Notes under the pieces: generated by a model
Database searches by the model: none
What the model saw: the letters and a program-made list of their open reading frames with translations, nothing else
What the model was told of the DNA's origin: nothing
From: Palsa-892 sp035555855
Lineage (GTDB): Bacteria > Pseudomonadota > Alphaproteobacteria > Rhizobiales > Xanthobacteraceae
Direction of reading: 5' to 3'
Length of the DNA: 64,000 nt
Assembly (NCBI GenBank): GCA_035555855.1
Contig: DATMGD010000002.1
Location: 1 to 64,000, forward strand
In this document: positions 16,632-24,852 of the stretch, in pieces
Position numbering within the stretch: position 1 is the stretch's first letter
How the letters are laid out: each line of letters starts with the position of its first letter
Position numbers and translations under genes: made by a program

Positions 16632-19394
16632 TCAGGCGTCGAGCATCTCGCGCAGCTTACGCGCGAGTTCGACGCGGCGGAATGGCTTGCCAAGAAAGCC
16701 TGTCCCTTTCTCGTCGCCGTTGCCGCCGACATCGGCGCCCTGCGTGTAGCCGGACGTAAACAGCACTTTGAGGTCCGGCATGTGCTTGCGCACTGCATCC
16801 GCAAGCTGCCGGCCGTTCATGCCGTCAGGCATGATGATGTCGGTGAACAGAAGGTCGGGCCGCAAACCCTGTTCGATCAACTCGAGCGCGGCCGGGCCTT
16901 TTTCGGCGGTGGTTACGCGATAGCCGAGCGCGATCAACTGCTTCTCGGTGTGCGTCCGCACCATCGGATCGTCCTCGACGAGCAGGATGCTTTCGGAGCC
17001 GGTCGGGATTTCCTGAGCGTTGTGCGGGCTCGGCTCCGCTTTTGACGCGCTCACGCCGCGGCGCGGGAAGTAAAGCCGCACGACGGTGCCGCGGCCGGGC
17101 TCGGAATAAATCGTGATGTGTCCGCCCGATTGCTTCACGAAACCATAGATCATGCTGAGGCCGAGACCGGTGCCTTTGCCGACTTCCTTGGTGGTGAAGA
17201 ACGGCTCAAACACGCGCGCGAGCGTTTCCTGGCTCATGCCTGTGCCGGTATCGCTGATGTGAACGGCGATGTAATCGCCCGGCGCAGCGCTCGGATTGAG
17301 CGCGATGTAATCCTCGTCGAGCGTGACGTTTTTGGTTTCGATCGTGATCGTGCCGCCGTCCGGCATCGCGTCACGTGCATTGACCGCAAGGTTGACGATC
17401 GCGGTCTCGAACTGGCCGCGGTCGAGCACCGGCGTCCAGAGATCGGGGCTGCGGCGCAAGTCGATCCGGACGTGCTCGCCGATCGTCGCGATCAGGAGGT
17501 CGGTCATGTCGCCGAGCAGCGAGTTGATGTCGGTCGCCTCGGCCTCGAGCGCCTGGCGCCGGCCGAAGGCCAGGAGCCGCTGCGTCAGCGTCGCGCTCCT
17601 GTCGGCGGCATCGAGCGCGAGCTGCGCGAGCGAGTGCATCTCCGGCTTGTCTTTCAGCATCTCGGCGAGAATTTCGGTGTTGCCGAGAATGACGGTGAGC
17701 AGATTGTTGTAATCGTGGGCGATGCCGCCGGTGAGCTGGCCGATCGCGTCCATCTTCTGCGACTGGCGAAGCTCCATCTCGAGCTTCTGCCGCTCGGTCA
17801 TGTCGCGGCCGATATAGAAGTGCTCGCGCGTTTCGTCGGACCAGACGCCCGTCCATGACAGCGTAACCGAGCGTCCATCCTTGTGCACATAGCGCGTTTC
17901 GAAATTGCGCGTACGGTGACCGCGGCGGGCGACTCGCATTTCCTCCCGCGTGCTTTCGAGATCGTCGGGATGAATGAACTCGATCGCGTTGTGGCCGACC
18001 CATTCATCCGGCGTGTAGCCGAGGATGGGGGTGAGGCTGGGGCTGACGCGGATGATGTCACCGTTCGAATTGACCACGAGAATGAGATCAACCGACGAAT
18101 TGAATACGCGCTCCATCGCGGCGCTGAGCTTTTCCTGCTCGGTGATATCGATGGCGACCGAGCCGATGGCTTCAAGCTGGTCGTAGTCGTCGAGCAAAGG
18201 AAACTTGATGCAGAACAGCGTGCGGATGCCGTTTTTAGTGGGCATGAGCAGGCGGCCCTGCGCAGATTTGCCCGTCGTTTTGACGGCTTCATGCAGCGTC
18301 TCGTGCTGTTCGGGAAACTCGCCGTCGCCGAAAATCTCGCGGACCGTTTTGCCGCGCCAGGAAGACTCGTAATCCGTGACCCACTGCGCATTGAGGGAGT
18401 TCGCCATCAGCATCCGGCCATTGAGGTCGCGGATCGCGACGAGAACCGGCGCCTGGTCGAGAATTTCCATCAAGCGGGCACTGTCCTGCCGGTAGGTTTC
18501 CGAGCGCTTGATCGCGGCCGAGAGCAGCCGATTCTGCAGATCATTGGCTTGAATGAGCAGTACGCATAGCAGGAAGCTCATAGCCGCGAGGCCGAAAATG
18601 CGACCGACATAAAAACCGAGATCGTACCGGCTGGTATTGAACACGGCCGAAAGTGCGATGTCGCAAATCCAGACGGCCATCACCACCATGAGCCACAGAT
18701 CCAGCTCGGTCGTGATCCGCTTCCGGTAAAGCGCAACGATCGCAGCAACGCAGAACAGGATGAGAGCAGGGCTGACTCCGCTTTGAGTCAAAAGCGAGCG
18801 CGAGTTCTCGCCGATCATCGGCGGCAGAAGATGCATGCCCGATGTGGTCAGCAGAATGAGAGCGAAAGAAACGACAACGGTGAGAGCGAGTGTGCCGAAA
18901 GCGGCGAGTCTCGCTTGCGCCGGCGACAGTTCGTAAGATCGTCCGCTACGGCTGAGAAATGCATACATCAGCACGCCCAGCGGAAAGCCGCCGTGCCAGA
19001 ATGTGTACAGCCAGACAGTCGTTTGCCTGCCGCCCGTTAGGAGGCCGCCCGGCGCGAATGCATCGGGAAAGCTCAAGGCGTGCGCGATCGCCATGATCAT
19101 GCAGAACAGATACGAGGCGGCGAGCATCAGTAGCCCGCGCGTGCGAAGGCGATTGAACTGCGCGATCAGGAGCGCCGCGATAAGGAAGTCGACGAGCGCC
19201 AGCGCCGATTGATAGGCGGGAATGAACGCCGGTATCGGCGTCAGCCGCACGTTGGCGAAAATGACGGCGGTGATGAAAACGACAACCGAAACGGCAACGA
19301 TCGCCGTAGCGAGCCGCCAGCTCGCGCGGCTGGCAGGCGTCGTGGCAATGAAGGCGCCGGGACTCCCGTGGGGGGATGTGCGTAGCAATTGCAA
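16632..19394 (-). CDS. MASE4-PAS-PAS hybrid histidine kinase
   Basis: 920 residues from a TTG start. Residues 28-290 are a multi-span MASE4-type membrane sensor (opening RLTPIPAFIPAYQSALALVD). Two PAS domains follow (about 305-420 and 425-540). The dimerisation domain has its H-box at His560 (LTGGIAHDYNNLLT), then a HATPase domain (NLAVNARDAMPDGG; GTGLGLSMIYGFVKQSGG), and a receiver domain with phospho-acceptor Asp852 (LLFTDIIMPDGMNG). This is a membrane-bound hybrid kinase whose signal is unknown. No transcription factor is next to it; the divergent REC-EAL gene and the downstream PilZ gene suggest it feeds cyclic-di-GMP turnover. Confidence 0.9.
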   Translation of the reverse strand: MQLLRTSPHGSPGAFIATTPASRASWRLATAIVAVSVVVFITAVIFANVRLTPIPAFIPAYQSALALVDFLIAALLIAQFNRLRTRGLLMLAASYLFCMIMAIAHALSFPDAFAPGGLLTGGRQTTVWLYTFWHGGFPLGVLMYAFLSRSGRSYELSPAQARLAAFGTLALTVVVSFALILLTTSGMHLLPPMIGENSRSLLTQSGVSPALILFCVAAIVALYRKRITTELDLWLMVVMAVWICDIALSAVFNTSRYDLGFYVGRIFGLAAMSFLLCVLLIQANDLQNRLLSAAIKRSETYRQDSARLMEILDQAPVLVAIRDLNGRMLMANSLNAQWVTDYESSWRGKTVREIFGDGEFPEQHETLHEAVKTTGKSAQGRLLMPTKNGIRTLFCIKFPLLDDYDQLEAIGSVAIDITEQEKLSAAMERVFNSSVDLILVVNSNGDIIRVSPSLTPILGYTPDEWVGHNAIEFIHPDDLESTREEMRVARRGHRTRNFETRYVHKDGRSVTLSWTGVWSDETREHFYIGRDMTERQKLEMELRQSQKMDAIGQLTGGIAHDYNNLLTVILGNTEILAEMLKDKPEMHSLAQLALDAADRSATLTQRLLAFGRRQALEAEATDINSLLGDMTDLLIATIGEHVRIDLRRSPDLWTPVLDRGQFETAIVNLAVNARDAMPDGGTITIETKNVTLDEDYIALNPSAAPGDYIAVHISDTGTGMSQETLARVFEPFFTTKEVGKGTGLGLSMIYGFVKQSGGHITIYSEPGRGTVVRLYFPRRGVSASKAEPSPHNAQEIPTGSESILLVEDDPMVRTHTEKQLIALGYRVTTAEKGPAALELIEQGLRPDLLFTDIIMPDGMNGRQLADAVRKHMPDLKVLFTSGYTQGADVGGNGDEKGTGFLGKPFRRVELARKLREMLDA

Positions 19395-19648
19395 GGAACT
19401 ACCTTGCCCGTAAAAGACGAGGTGGGAGAAAATCTCGACTCGGATGGTGAACGAAAAGTTGCATTTATGGAAGCGATTTAGGAACTTACCCCCAATTCAG
19501 AATTAGAAAAAACGAACTGGATCATTGGCTTAGCGAAACGGTAATTTTCGCCGGCGCAATGGCGTGACCTAGGTACCGCCTTCAAAAAAATTCGCTTAAC
19601 GACTTTTATGCGCGCTGCCGGTCATTCTGCCGCAGTGGATGGCGGCTG

Positions 19649-20935
19649 ATGAGCGAAAAGAATTCACCGATATCGAAATCCGGCGAGGCGATCGTCATGA
19701 CGGAAAGTCCGGCTCTTGCACCAGCCTTGCCGCGTGCGGTGAACGATCGGATGTGCTTCGTCGTCGATGACGAACCGGGTATCCAGAATATTGTAGCGAC
19801 TGCGGTTACATCGCTCGGCTATCGGGCTGAGCGCTTCCGCACGGCGGCCAAGGCGCTCGCGGCCGTGCCGCATCTCAAACCCGATCTTCTGTTTCTCGAT
19901 ATCTCGCTTGAGGGCTCCGACGCGATCGACGTATTGCGCGGGCTTGCCGCGGTCGGCTTCACCGGCACGATCCAATTGATGAGCGGCAAGGATGCCGTGA
20001 CGCTCGAAGAAGTGCGGCGCGTCGGCGAGCGGCACAATCTTACGATGCGCAAGGCGCTCGCCAAGCCGTTCCGGCTGGATGCCGTCCGCGCTGTGGTGCG
20101 CGAACATCTCGCCGAACTGCCCGCGCAGAAGACGAATGGCGAGGTTGCCAACCTCGCGCTCGCCAAGGAACTCGACCGCATCGACATCGACGTCATGCTG
20201 CGCCGGAAGTGGCTCGAGGTCTGGTACCAGCCCAAGATCGATCTGAAGAAGATGCAGTTCTCCGGTGCCGAAGCGCTGGTGCGCTGCCGCCATCCCGAGA
20301 AGGGACTACTCTCGCCGGCCAATTTCCTGCCGCATGCCGACGAATGCCTGATGATCCGGCTGACCGAGAGCGTCCTTCTTTCGGCGCTCGCCGACTGGCG
20401 TCGTTTCGCGCAGATCGGCTTTCCGTTCAAGCTCGCGATCAACGTGCCCGTCAGCGTGCTGGGCAAGCTGCCGATCCACACCATCGTGCGCGATCAAAAG
20501 CCGCAAAACGAGCGCTGGCCTGGCATGATGATCGAGGTCACCGAAGACCAGGCAATGCGCGACATTCCGCTGCTGCACGAAGTTGCCACACAGCTTCGCA
20601 TTCACGACATCCATCTGTCGGTCGATGATTTCGGCATCGGTTACTCGCACCTCGCGCGCCTGAAGCACTTGCCGTTTGCTGAAGTGAAGATCGACCGCAG
20701 TCTGGTGTCGAATTGCGGCGAGGACGCCAACAATATTTCGCTATGCAGTGCCGCGATCAATCTCGCGCACGGCTTCGGCTGTGTCGCCGTCGGCGAGGGC
20801 ATCGAGACGGCGCCCGAACTGAAATCGCTGCTTCAACTGGGCTGCGACTACGGACAGGGCTATCTGTTCGCAAAACCGATGCCGCGCGATCACCTGATCT
20901 CGATGCTGGTCAAGAACGCGACGACGCGCGCCTGA
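19649..20935 (+). CDS. Response regulator with EAL domain (cyclic-di-GMP phosphodiesterase)
   Basis: 428 residues. The receiver domain (about 33-155) has the acidic pocket VVDDEP, phospho-acceptor Asp84 (LLFLDISLEG) and Lys in ALAKPF. The EAL domain (about 180-425) keeps the metal and catalytic residues: GAEALVR with E208, MIEVTEDQ, VDDFGIGYSHLARLKHLP, EVKIDRSLV and VGEGIETAPE. It is therefore probably an active phosphodiesterase that degrades cyclic-di-GMP when phosphorylated. It is divergent from the hybrid kinase, its likely partner. The stop lies two bases from the accC stop on the other strand. Confidence 0.92.
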   Translation: MSEKNSPISKSGEAIVMTESPALAPALPRAVNDRMCFVVDDEPGIQNIVATAVTSLGYRAERFRTAAKALAAVPHLKPDLLFLDISLEGSDAIDVLRGLAAVGFTGTIQLMSGKDAVTLEEVRRVGERHNLTMRKALAKPFRLDAVRAVVREHLAELPAQKTNGEVANLALAKELDRIDIDVMLRRKWLEVWYQPKIDLKKMQFSGAEALVRCRHPEKGLLSPANFLPHADECLMIRLTESVLLSALADWRRFAQIGFPFKLAINVPVSVLGKLPIHTIVRDQKPQNERWPGMMIEVTEDQAMRDIPLLHEVATQLRIHDIHLSVDDFGIGYSHLARLKHLPFAEVKIDRSLVSNCGEDANNISLCSAAINLAHGFGCVAVGEGIETAPELKSLLQLGCDYGQGYLFAKPMPRDHLISMLVKNATTRA

Positions 20936-20937
20936 AC

Positions 20938-22290
20938 TCAGGCCTTCATCCCGCCGTTCTCGAGAAACCGCTCCAGCCAGTGAATGTCGTAGTGGCCGTT
21001 GGCGATGTCCGGGTTGCGGACGAGCGTGCGGAACAGCGGCAGCGTCGTTTCGATGCCTTCGACGACGAATTCGTCGAGCGCGCGGCGCAGCCGCATCAGG
21101 CATTCATTGCGCGTCTTGCCGTGCACGATCAGTTTGCCGACCAGCGAGTCGTAGTAGGGCGGGATCGTGTAGCCCTGATAGACCGCTGAATCGACGCGCA
21201 CGCCGAGTCCGCCAGGCGCATGATACGACGTGATGCGGCCGGGCGAGGGCCGGAACGTCGCCGGGTTCTCGGCGTTGACGCGGCATTCGATGGCGTGGCC
21301 CTCGAAGGTGATGTCATCCTGCGTCAGGCCGATCGAGCCGCCGGCGGCGATGCGGATTTGCTCATTCACGAGATCGATGCCGGTGATCATCTCGGTCACC
21401 GGATGCTCGACCTGAATGCGCGTGTTCATTTCGATGAAATAAAACTCGCCGTTCTCGTAGAGAAATTCGATGGTACCCGCGCCGAGATATTTCAATTCGC
21501 GCATGGCGTTGGCGACGATGTCGCCGATCTTCTTGCGCTGCGCCGAATTGAGCGCGGCGGAGGGGCTTTCTTCCAGCACCTTCTGGTGGCGGCGCTGTAA
21601 CGAACAGTCGCGCTCGCCAAGATGCACCGCGCCGCCTTTGCCATCGCCAAGCACTTGAATCTCGATATGGCGCGGCGCGCCAAGATATTTCTCGATGTAA
21701 ACGGCGTCGTCGCCGAATGCCGCTTTTGCTTCCGAGCGCGCCGTCGAGAGCGCGGTTGAAAGATCGGCTTCGGTATGGGCGACCTTCATGCCGCGACCAC
21801 CGCCGCCGGCTGCCGCCTTGATGAGGACGGGAAAGCCGATTTCAGCGGCAATCTTCTTTGCCTCGTCGTCGGAGGAGATGCCGCCTTCGGAGCCCGGCAC
21901 GACCGGAATGCCGAGGCGCTTCGCCGTGCGCTTCGCCTCGATCTTGTCGCCCATGATGCGGATGTGCTCGGGCGTCGGGCCGATGAATCCGACCTTGTGG
22001 TCGCGCAGGATTTCCGCAAAACGCGCGTTCTCGGACAAGAAGCCGTAGCCCGGATGCACGGCATCGGCGCCGGTGATCTCGCAGGCGGCGAGCAAATTCG
22101 GAATGTTGAGATAGCTCTCGCGCGCGGGCGGCGGGCCGATGCAGACAGTCTCGTCCGCGAGCTTCACATGCATCGCGTCGGCGTCGGCGGTGGAGTGCAC
22201 GGCAACGGTTGCGATGCCGAGCTCCTTGCAGGCGCGCAGGATGCGCAGCGCAATCTCGCCCCGGTTCGCAATCAGGATTTTATCGAACAT
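20938..22290 (-). CDS. accC: Biotin carboxylase subunit of acetyl-CoA carboxylase
   Basis: 450 residues. It carboxylates the biotin on BCCP using ATP and bicarbonate, the first half of malonyl-CoA synthesis. Signatures: MFDKILIANRGEIALRI start, ATP-grasp loop KAAAGGGGRGMKVAH, ERDCSLQRRHQKVLEE, FIEMNTRIQVEHPVTE and the C-terminal RITSYHAPGGLGVRVDS. It follows accB by nine bases in the aroQ-accB-accC order. Its 3' end is nearly flush with the convergent EAL gene. Confidence 0.98.
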   Translation of the reverse strand: MFDKILIANRGEIALRILRACKELGIATVAVHSTADADAMHVKLADETVCIGPPPARESYLNIPNLLAACEITGADAVHPGYGFLSENARFAEILRDHKVGFIGPTPEHIRIMGDKIEAKRTAKRLGIPVVPGSEGGISSDDEAKKIAAEIGFPVLIKAAAGGGGRGMKVAHTEADLSTALSTARSEAKAAFGDDAVYIEKYLGAPRHIEIQVLGDGKGGAVHLGERDCSLQRRHQKVLEESPSAALNSAQRKKIGDIVANAMRELKYLGAGTIEFLYENGEFYFIEMNTRIQVEHPVTEMITGIDLVNEQIRIAAGGSIGLTQDDITFEGHAIECRVNAENPATFRPSPGRITSYHAPGGLGVRVDSAVYQGYTIPPYYDSLVGKLIVHGKTRNECLMRLRRALDEFVVEGIETTLPLFRTLVRNPDIANGHYDIHWLERFLENGGMKA

Positions 22291-22299
22291 GACGCTTGC

Positions 22300-22755
22300 T
22301 TACTCGATGACGACGAGCGGCTCGCCGAATTCGACCGGTTGGCCGTCGTCGACGATGACCTGCGTGACGGTGCCGGCGCGCGGCGCGGGGATCGCGTTCA
22401 TCGTCTTCATGGCTTCGATGATGAGGAGCGTCTGGCCGGCGGAAACCTTCGTGCCGACATCGACGAATGGCTTGGCGCCGGGTTCCGGCGCACGATAGGC
22501 GGTGCCGACCATCGGCGAGGTGACGGCGCCCGGATGCTTCGCAGCGTCAGCGGACTTCGCCGCCGCGACAGGAGCGGGCGCGTGTGCATGCGTAACGGGT
22601 GCTGCGGCATAACCGCCACCACCACCGCCGCCGCGTGAAACGCGCACGCGCTGGTCGCCACGCTGTACTTCGATTTCGGTGAGGTGATTTTCCTCGAGGA
22701 GCTTCGACAGCTCGCGTACCAAGGTGTGATCGACTTCAATCTTGCGCTTGAACAT
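22300..22755 (-). CDS. accB: Biotin carboxyl carrier protein of acetyl-CoA carboxylase
   Basis: 151 residues. The N-terminal dimerisation helix region (1-40, LVRELSKLLEENHLTEIEV) is joined by a Gly- and Ala/Pro-rich flexible linker (42-72, with a run of seven glycines) to a biotinyl domain (75-151) carrying the biotinylated Lys117 in EAMKTMNAI. Translation probably starts at ATG 22755. It lies between aroQ and accC in one transcript. Confidence 0.97.
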   Translation of the reverse strand: MFKRKIEVDHTLVRELSKLLEENHLTEIEVQRGDQRVRVSRGGGGGGGYAAAPVTHAHAPAPVAAAKSADAAKHPGAVTSPMVGTAYRAPEPGAKPFVDVGTKVSAGQTLLIIEAMKTMNAIPAPRAGTVTQVIVDDGQPVEFGEPLVVIE

Positions 22756-22779
22756 CTCGAAACGATTCCGCGGTTGCCG

Positions 22780-23226
22780 TTATTTTTTGCCGATAAGCGA
22801 AGCGAGGCCGTCGATCGCGAGGGCGTAGCCTTGTACGCCCATACCGCAGATCACACCACGCGCCGCCTTGGAGATCAGGGACTGATGCCGGAATTTCTCC
22901 CGGGCATGGATATTCGTAATATGAATTTCGATGGCGGGGATCTGCACAGCGAGCAGCGCGTCAAGGATCGCGACCGACGTCGTCGTGTAGCCCGCCGGAT
23001 TGATGACGATGCCGACGGCTTTCTTCTTGCCCGCTTCCTGCACGAAATTGACGATCTCGCCTTCGACATTCGACTGCCGGAATTCGACCTGCCAGCCGTG
23101 CTTCTTCGCGGCCTTTTCGCAAAGCTTCTGGACGTCCTTCAGCGTCGTGCGGCCATAGGTCTTCGGCTCCCGTGTGCCCAGGAGATTCAGATTTGGGCCG
23201 TTGAGGACGTAAAGGGTGCTGGCCAT
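22780..23226 (-). CDS. aroQ: Type II 3-dehydroquinate dehydratase with substituted active-site His
   Basis: 148 residues, the third enzyme of the shikimate pathway (type II dodecamer). N-terminus VLNGPNLNLLGTREPKTYG carries the expected Arg19 and Tyr24; EIHITNIHAREKFRH carries catalytic His102 and Arg113. The substrate loop, usually INAGGYTHTS-like, reads INPAGYTTTS, so Thr82 replaces the His that normally hydrogen-bonds substrate, and a Pro and Ala replace neighbours. All other core residues and the length are normal. First gene of aroQ-accB-accC. Confidence 0.93.
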   Translation of the reverse strand: MASTLYVLNGPNLNLLGTREPKTYGRTTLKDVQKLCEKAAKKHGWQVEFRQSNVEGEIVNFVQEAGKKKAVGIVINPAGYTTTSVAILDALLAVQIPAIEIHITNIHAREKFRHQSLISKAARGVICGMGVQGYALAIDGLASLIGKK

Positions 23227-23356
23227 GACAAATGAGACGAAACAGTTTCAGGGGGCAGGTTTGAATAGGCCGCCATCCCGAACGGGTGACGGGCGTTTCT
23301 TATAGAAAGATGAGCCGGAAAGGCCAAGGGCACCAGTTCAAGCAGCTTGCAGGCGT

Positions 23357-23394
23357 GAAAAAGGCGGAGGAACTGCAATCCCTCCGCCTTTTCG
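23357..23394 (-). terminator. Terminator after the His-rich protein gene
   Basis: AAAGGCGGAGG (to 23370) pairs with CCTCCGCCTTT (23381-23391). On the minus strand the stem is followed by five T. It lies just past the stop at 23408 and insulates that gene from aroQ. Confidence 0.85.
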
Positions 23395-23407
23395 TGAGCA
23401 ATCGCAG

Positions 23408-23965
23408 TTAGTTCACCGGGCAGGCGTCCCAGAAGCCGTTGGTCCGCAGCGTATCGGTATAGTACCAGCAGTAGCCCTGTCCGGGCGGGTCATAGGCCCA
23501 GGCGGAAGCCTGCGCGTAGGTCAGGTATCCGATCGCGGCACCCGCAGCGATCGCACCGCCTGCGATCCACCAGTAATCCGACGGACGAACCCAGCGGCCG
23601 CCGTTGTAGTGCCACTTATGATGGTGGTGACGGCCATAGCCCTTATAGTGGCGCTTGTTCGCATGATGCCCGGGTTTGCCGTGATGTCCCGGCTTCGCAT
23701 GGTGTTTGCCCGGGCGCGCATGATGCCCGGATTTTTTGCCGGAGTGGGGCCGGCGGTTGTGTGCCCGATTAGCATGGCCGCGATTTCCGCCGCCGCGGTG
23801 CGCGCTGTGCTTCCCGCCGCCGCCACGGTGGCTCTTGATCTGCAGAACGAGCGCCGAGGCATCGTTCGCCGGCGCGATCGGCGCGACCGGCGCGGCAAAA
23901 GCGCCGCTCATCGGGTTGATGGATATCAGGCTGGCAGCAAGAACAATCGAAAGCGATTTTCGCAT
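23408..23965 (-). CDS. Secreted histidine/glycine/lysine-rich protein
   Basis: 185 residues. Signal peptide 1-24 (ending AFA-A), then about 70 residues of low-complexity basic sequence dominated by His, Gly, Lys and Arg (for example GHHARPGKHHAKPGHHGKP and GRHHHHKWHYNGGRW), one hydrophobic Gly/Ala segment (WWIAGGAIAAGAAIGYLTYA), and a C-terminus with two cysteines (YCWYYTDTLRTNGFWDACP) as in many small exported Hyphomicrobiales proteins. Nickel, zinc or copper binding by the His tract is plausible but unproven. It has its own terminator. The DNA tract is itself repetitive (cat/ccg-rich). Confidence 0.8.
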   Translation of the reverse strand: MRKSLSIVLAASLISINPMSGAFAAPVAPIAPANDASALVLQIKSHRGGGGKHSAHRGGGNRGHANRAHNRRPHSGKKSGHHARPGKHHAKPGHHGKPGHHANKRHYKGYGRHHHHKWHYNGGRWVRPSDYWWIAGGAIAAGAAIGYLTYAQASAWAYDPPGQGYCWYYTDTLRTNGFWDACPVN

Positions 23966-24059
23966 GAGCTAATCCTTCGCACGGAAAAATGCTGATTGGA
24001 CACAATACGCCGCGCGGGAGTTTACCCCCGCACGGCGAGCGTATGATTGGAGTTTATCG

Positions 24060-24827
24060 TTAACAAGTCGCCTTGCCGCACTTGCGGACCGAGGCGACGC
24101 GATTCTTGAGCGCGTCATAACCCTGCGCGCCGACGACCATTTCGTTGGCGATGATGAAGGTCGGCGTGCCGTTGATGCCGAGCGCCTGGGCGATCGCCAT
24201 GCTCTCCGTGAGCGTTTCGCGCACCTCGGGGCTTTCCATGTCTTTTTGAATACGCGCCATGTCGAAGCCCGCCTCCTTGGCTGCCGCGAGCGCGCGATCT
24301 TTGTTGGCTTCGCCGCGCGTGCCGAGAAGGCGCTTGTGGAATTCGAAATACTTGCCGCCCGTATCCTGCATGCGCACGGCGACCGCGACTTTGGCGGCAT
24401 CGACCGAGCTCGGTCCGAGCACGGGGAATTCCTTGAGCACGACCTTCAGCTTCGGATCTTCTTGCAAGAGCTTGGCGATGTCGCCCAGTGCATGCTTGCA
24501 GTAGCCGCAGTTGTAATCGAAGAACTCGACGAGCGTGACGTCGCCCTTCGGATTGCCGAGTACGGGTCCGCGCGGCGAATTGAAGATGACATTCTGGTTG
24601 GAGGCGATCGTCGCGCTCTGCTTCTTGTTTTCCTCGGCGGACTGATGCTTCTCGAGCGCATCGAGCGCGTCGCGCAGCACCTCGGGATTCTTGATGAGGT
24701 AATCCTTGATGATCGCTTCGATCGCGGGGCGATCGTTGTCCGACAGCGCACCGGCCGGCGCCGCTGCGAACAGGAAGCTGCCGGCGGCGAGCAGGGCGGC
24801 GGCGAGCGTGAGACGGCGGTTCGGCAT
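24060..24827 (-). CDS. DsbA-family periplasmic thiol oxidoreductase
   Basis: 255 residues from ATG 24827 (MPNRRLTLAA) with GAGGAG in front. A signal peptide (to about AGA-L) and a helical N-terminal extension (about 30-80) precede a thioredoxin-fold domain with active site CGYC (107-110) in FFDYNCGYCK and cis-Pro in GINGTPTFII. It resembles the Com1/DsbG-like group acting on disulfides in exported proteins. The C-terminus ends with an extra pair CGKATC, unusual and possibly a second redox or structural disulfide. It follows the M48 protease gene by 25 bases. Confidence 0.92.
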   Translation of the reverse strand: MPNRRLTLAAALLAAGSFLFAAAPAGALSDNDRPAIEAIIKDYLIKNPEVLRDALDALEKHQSAEENKKQSATIASNQNVIFNSPRGPVLGNPKGDVTLVEFFDYNCGYCKHALGDIAKLLQEDPKLKVVLKEFPVLGPSSVDAAKVAVAVRMQDTGGKYFEFHKRLLGTRGEANKDRALAAAKEAGFDMARIQKDMESPEVRETLTESMAIAQALGINGTPTFIIANEMVVGAQGYDALKNRVASVRKCGKATC

Positions 24828-24852
24828 TATCGTTCTCCTCGAGCGAAGCATG

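Noticed and set aside
23600..23850. Cat/ccg-rich repetitive DNA as a CRISPR or minisatellite
   Set aside because: It is in frame and encodes the His/Gly/Lys tract; no constant repeat or spacer spacing.
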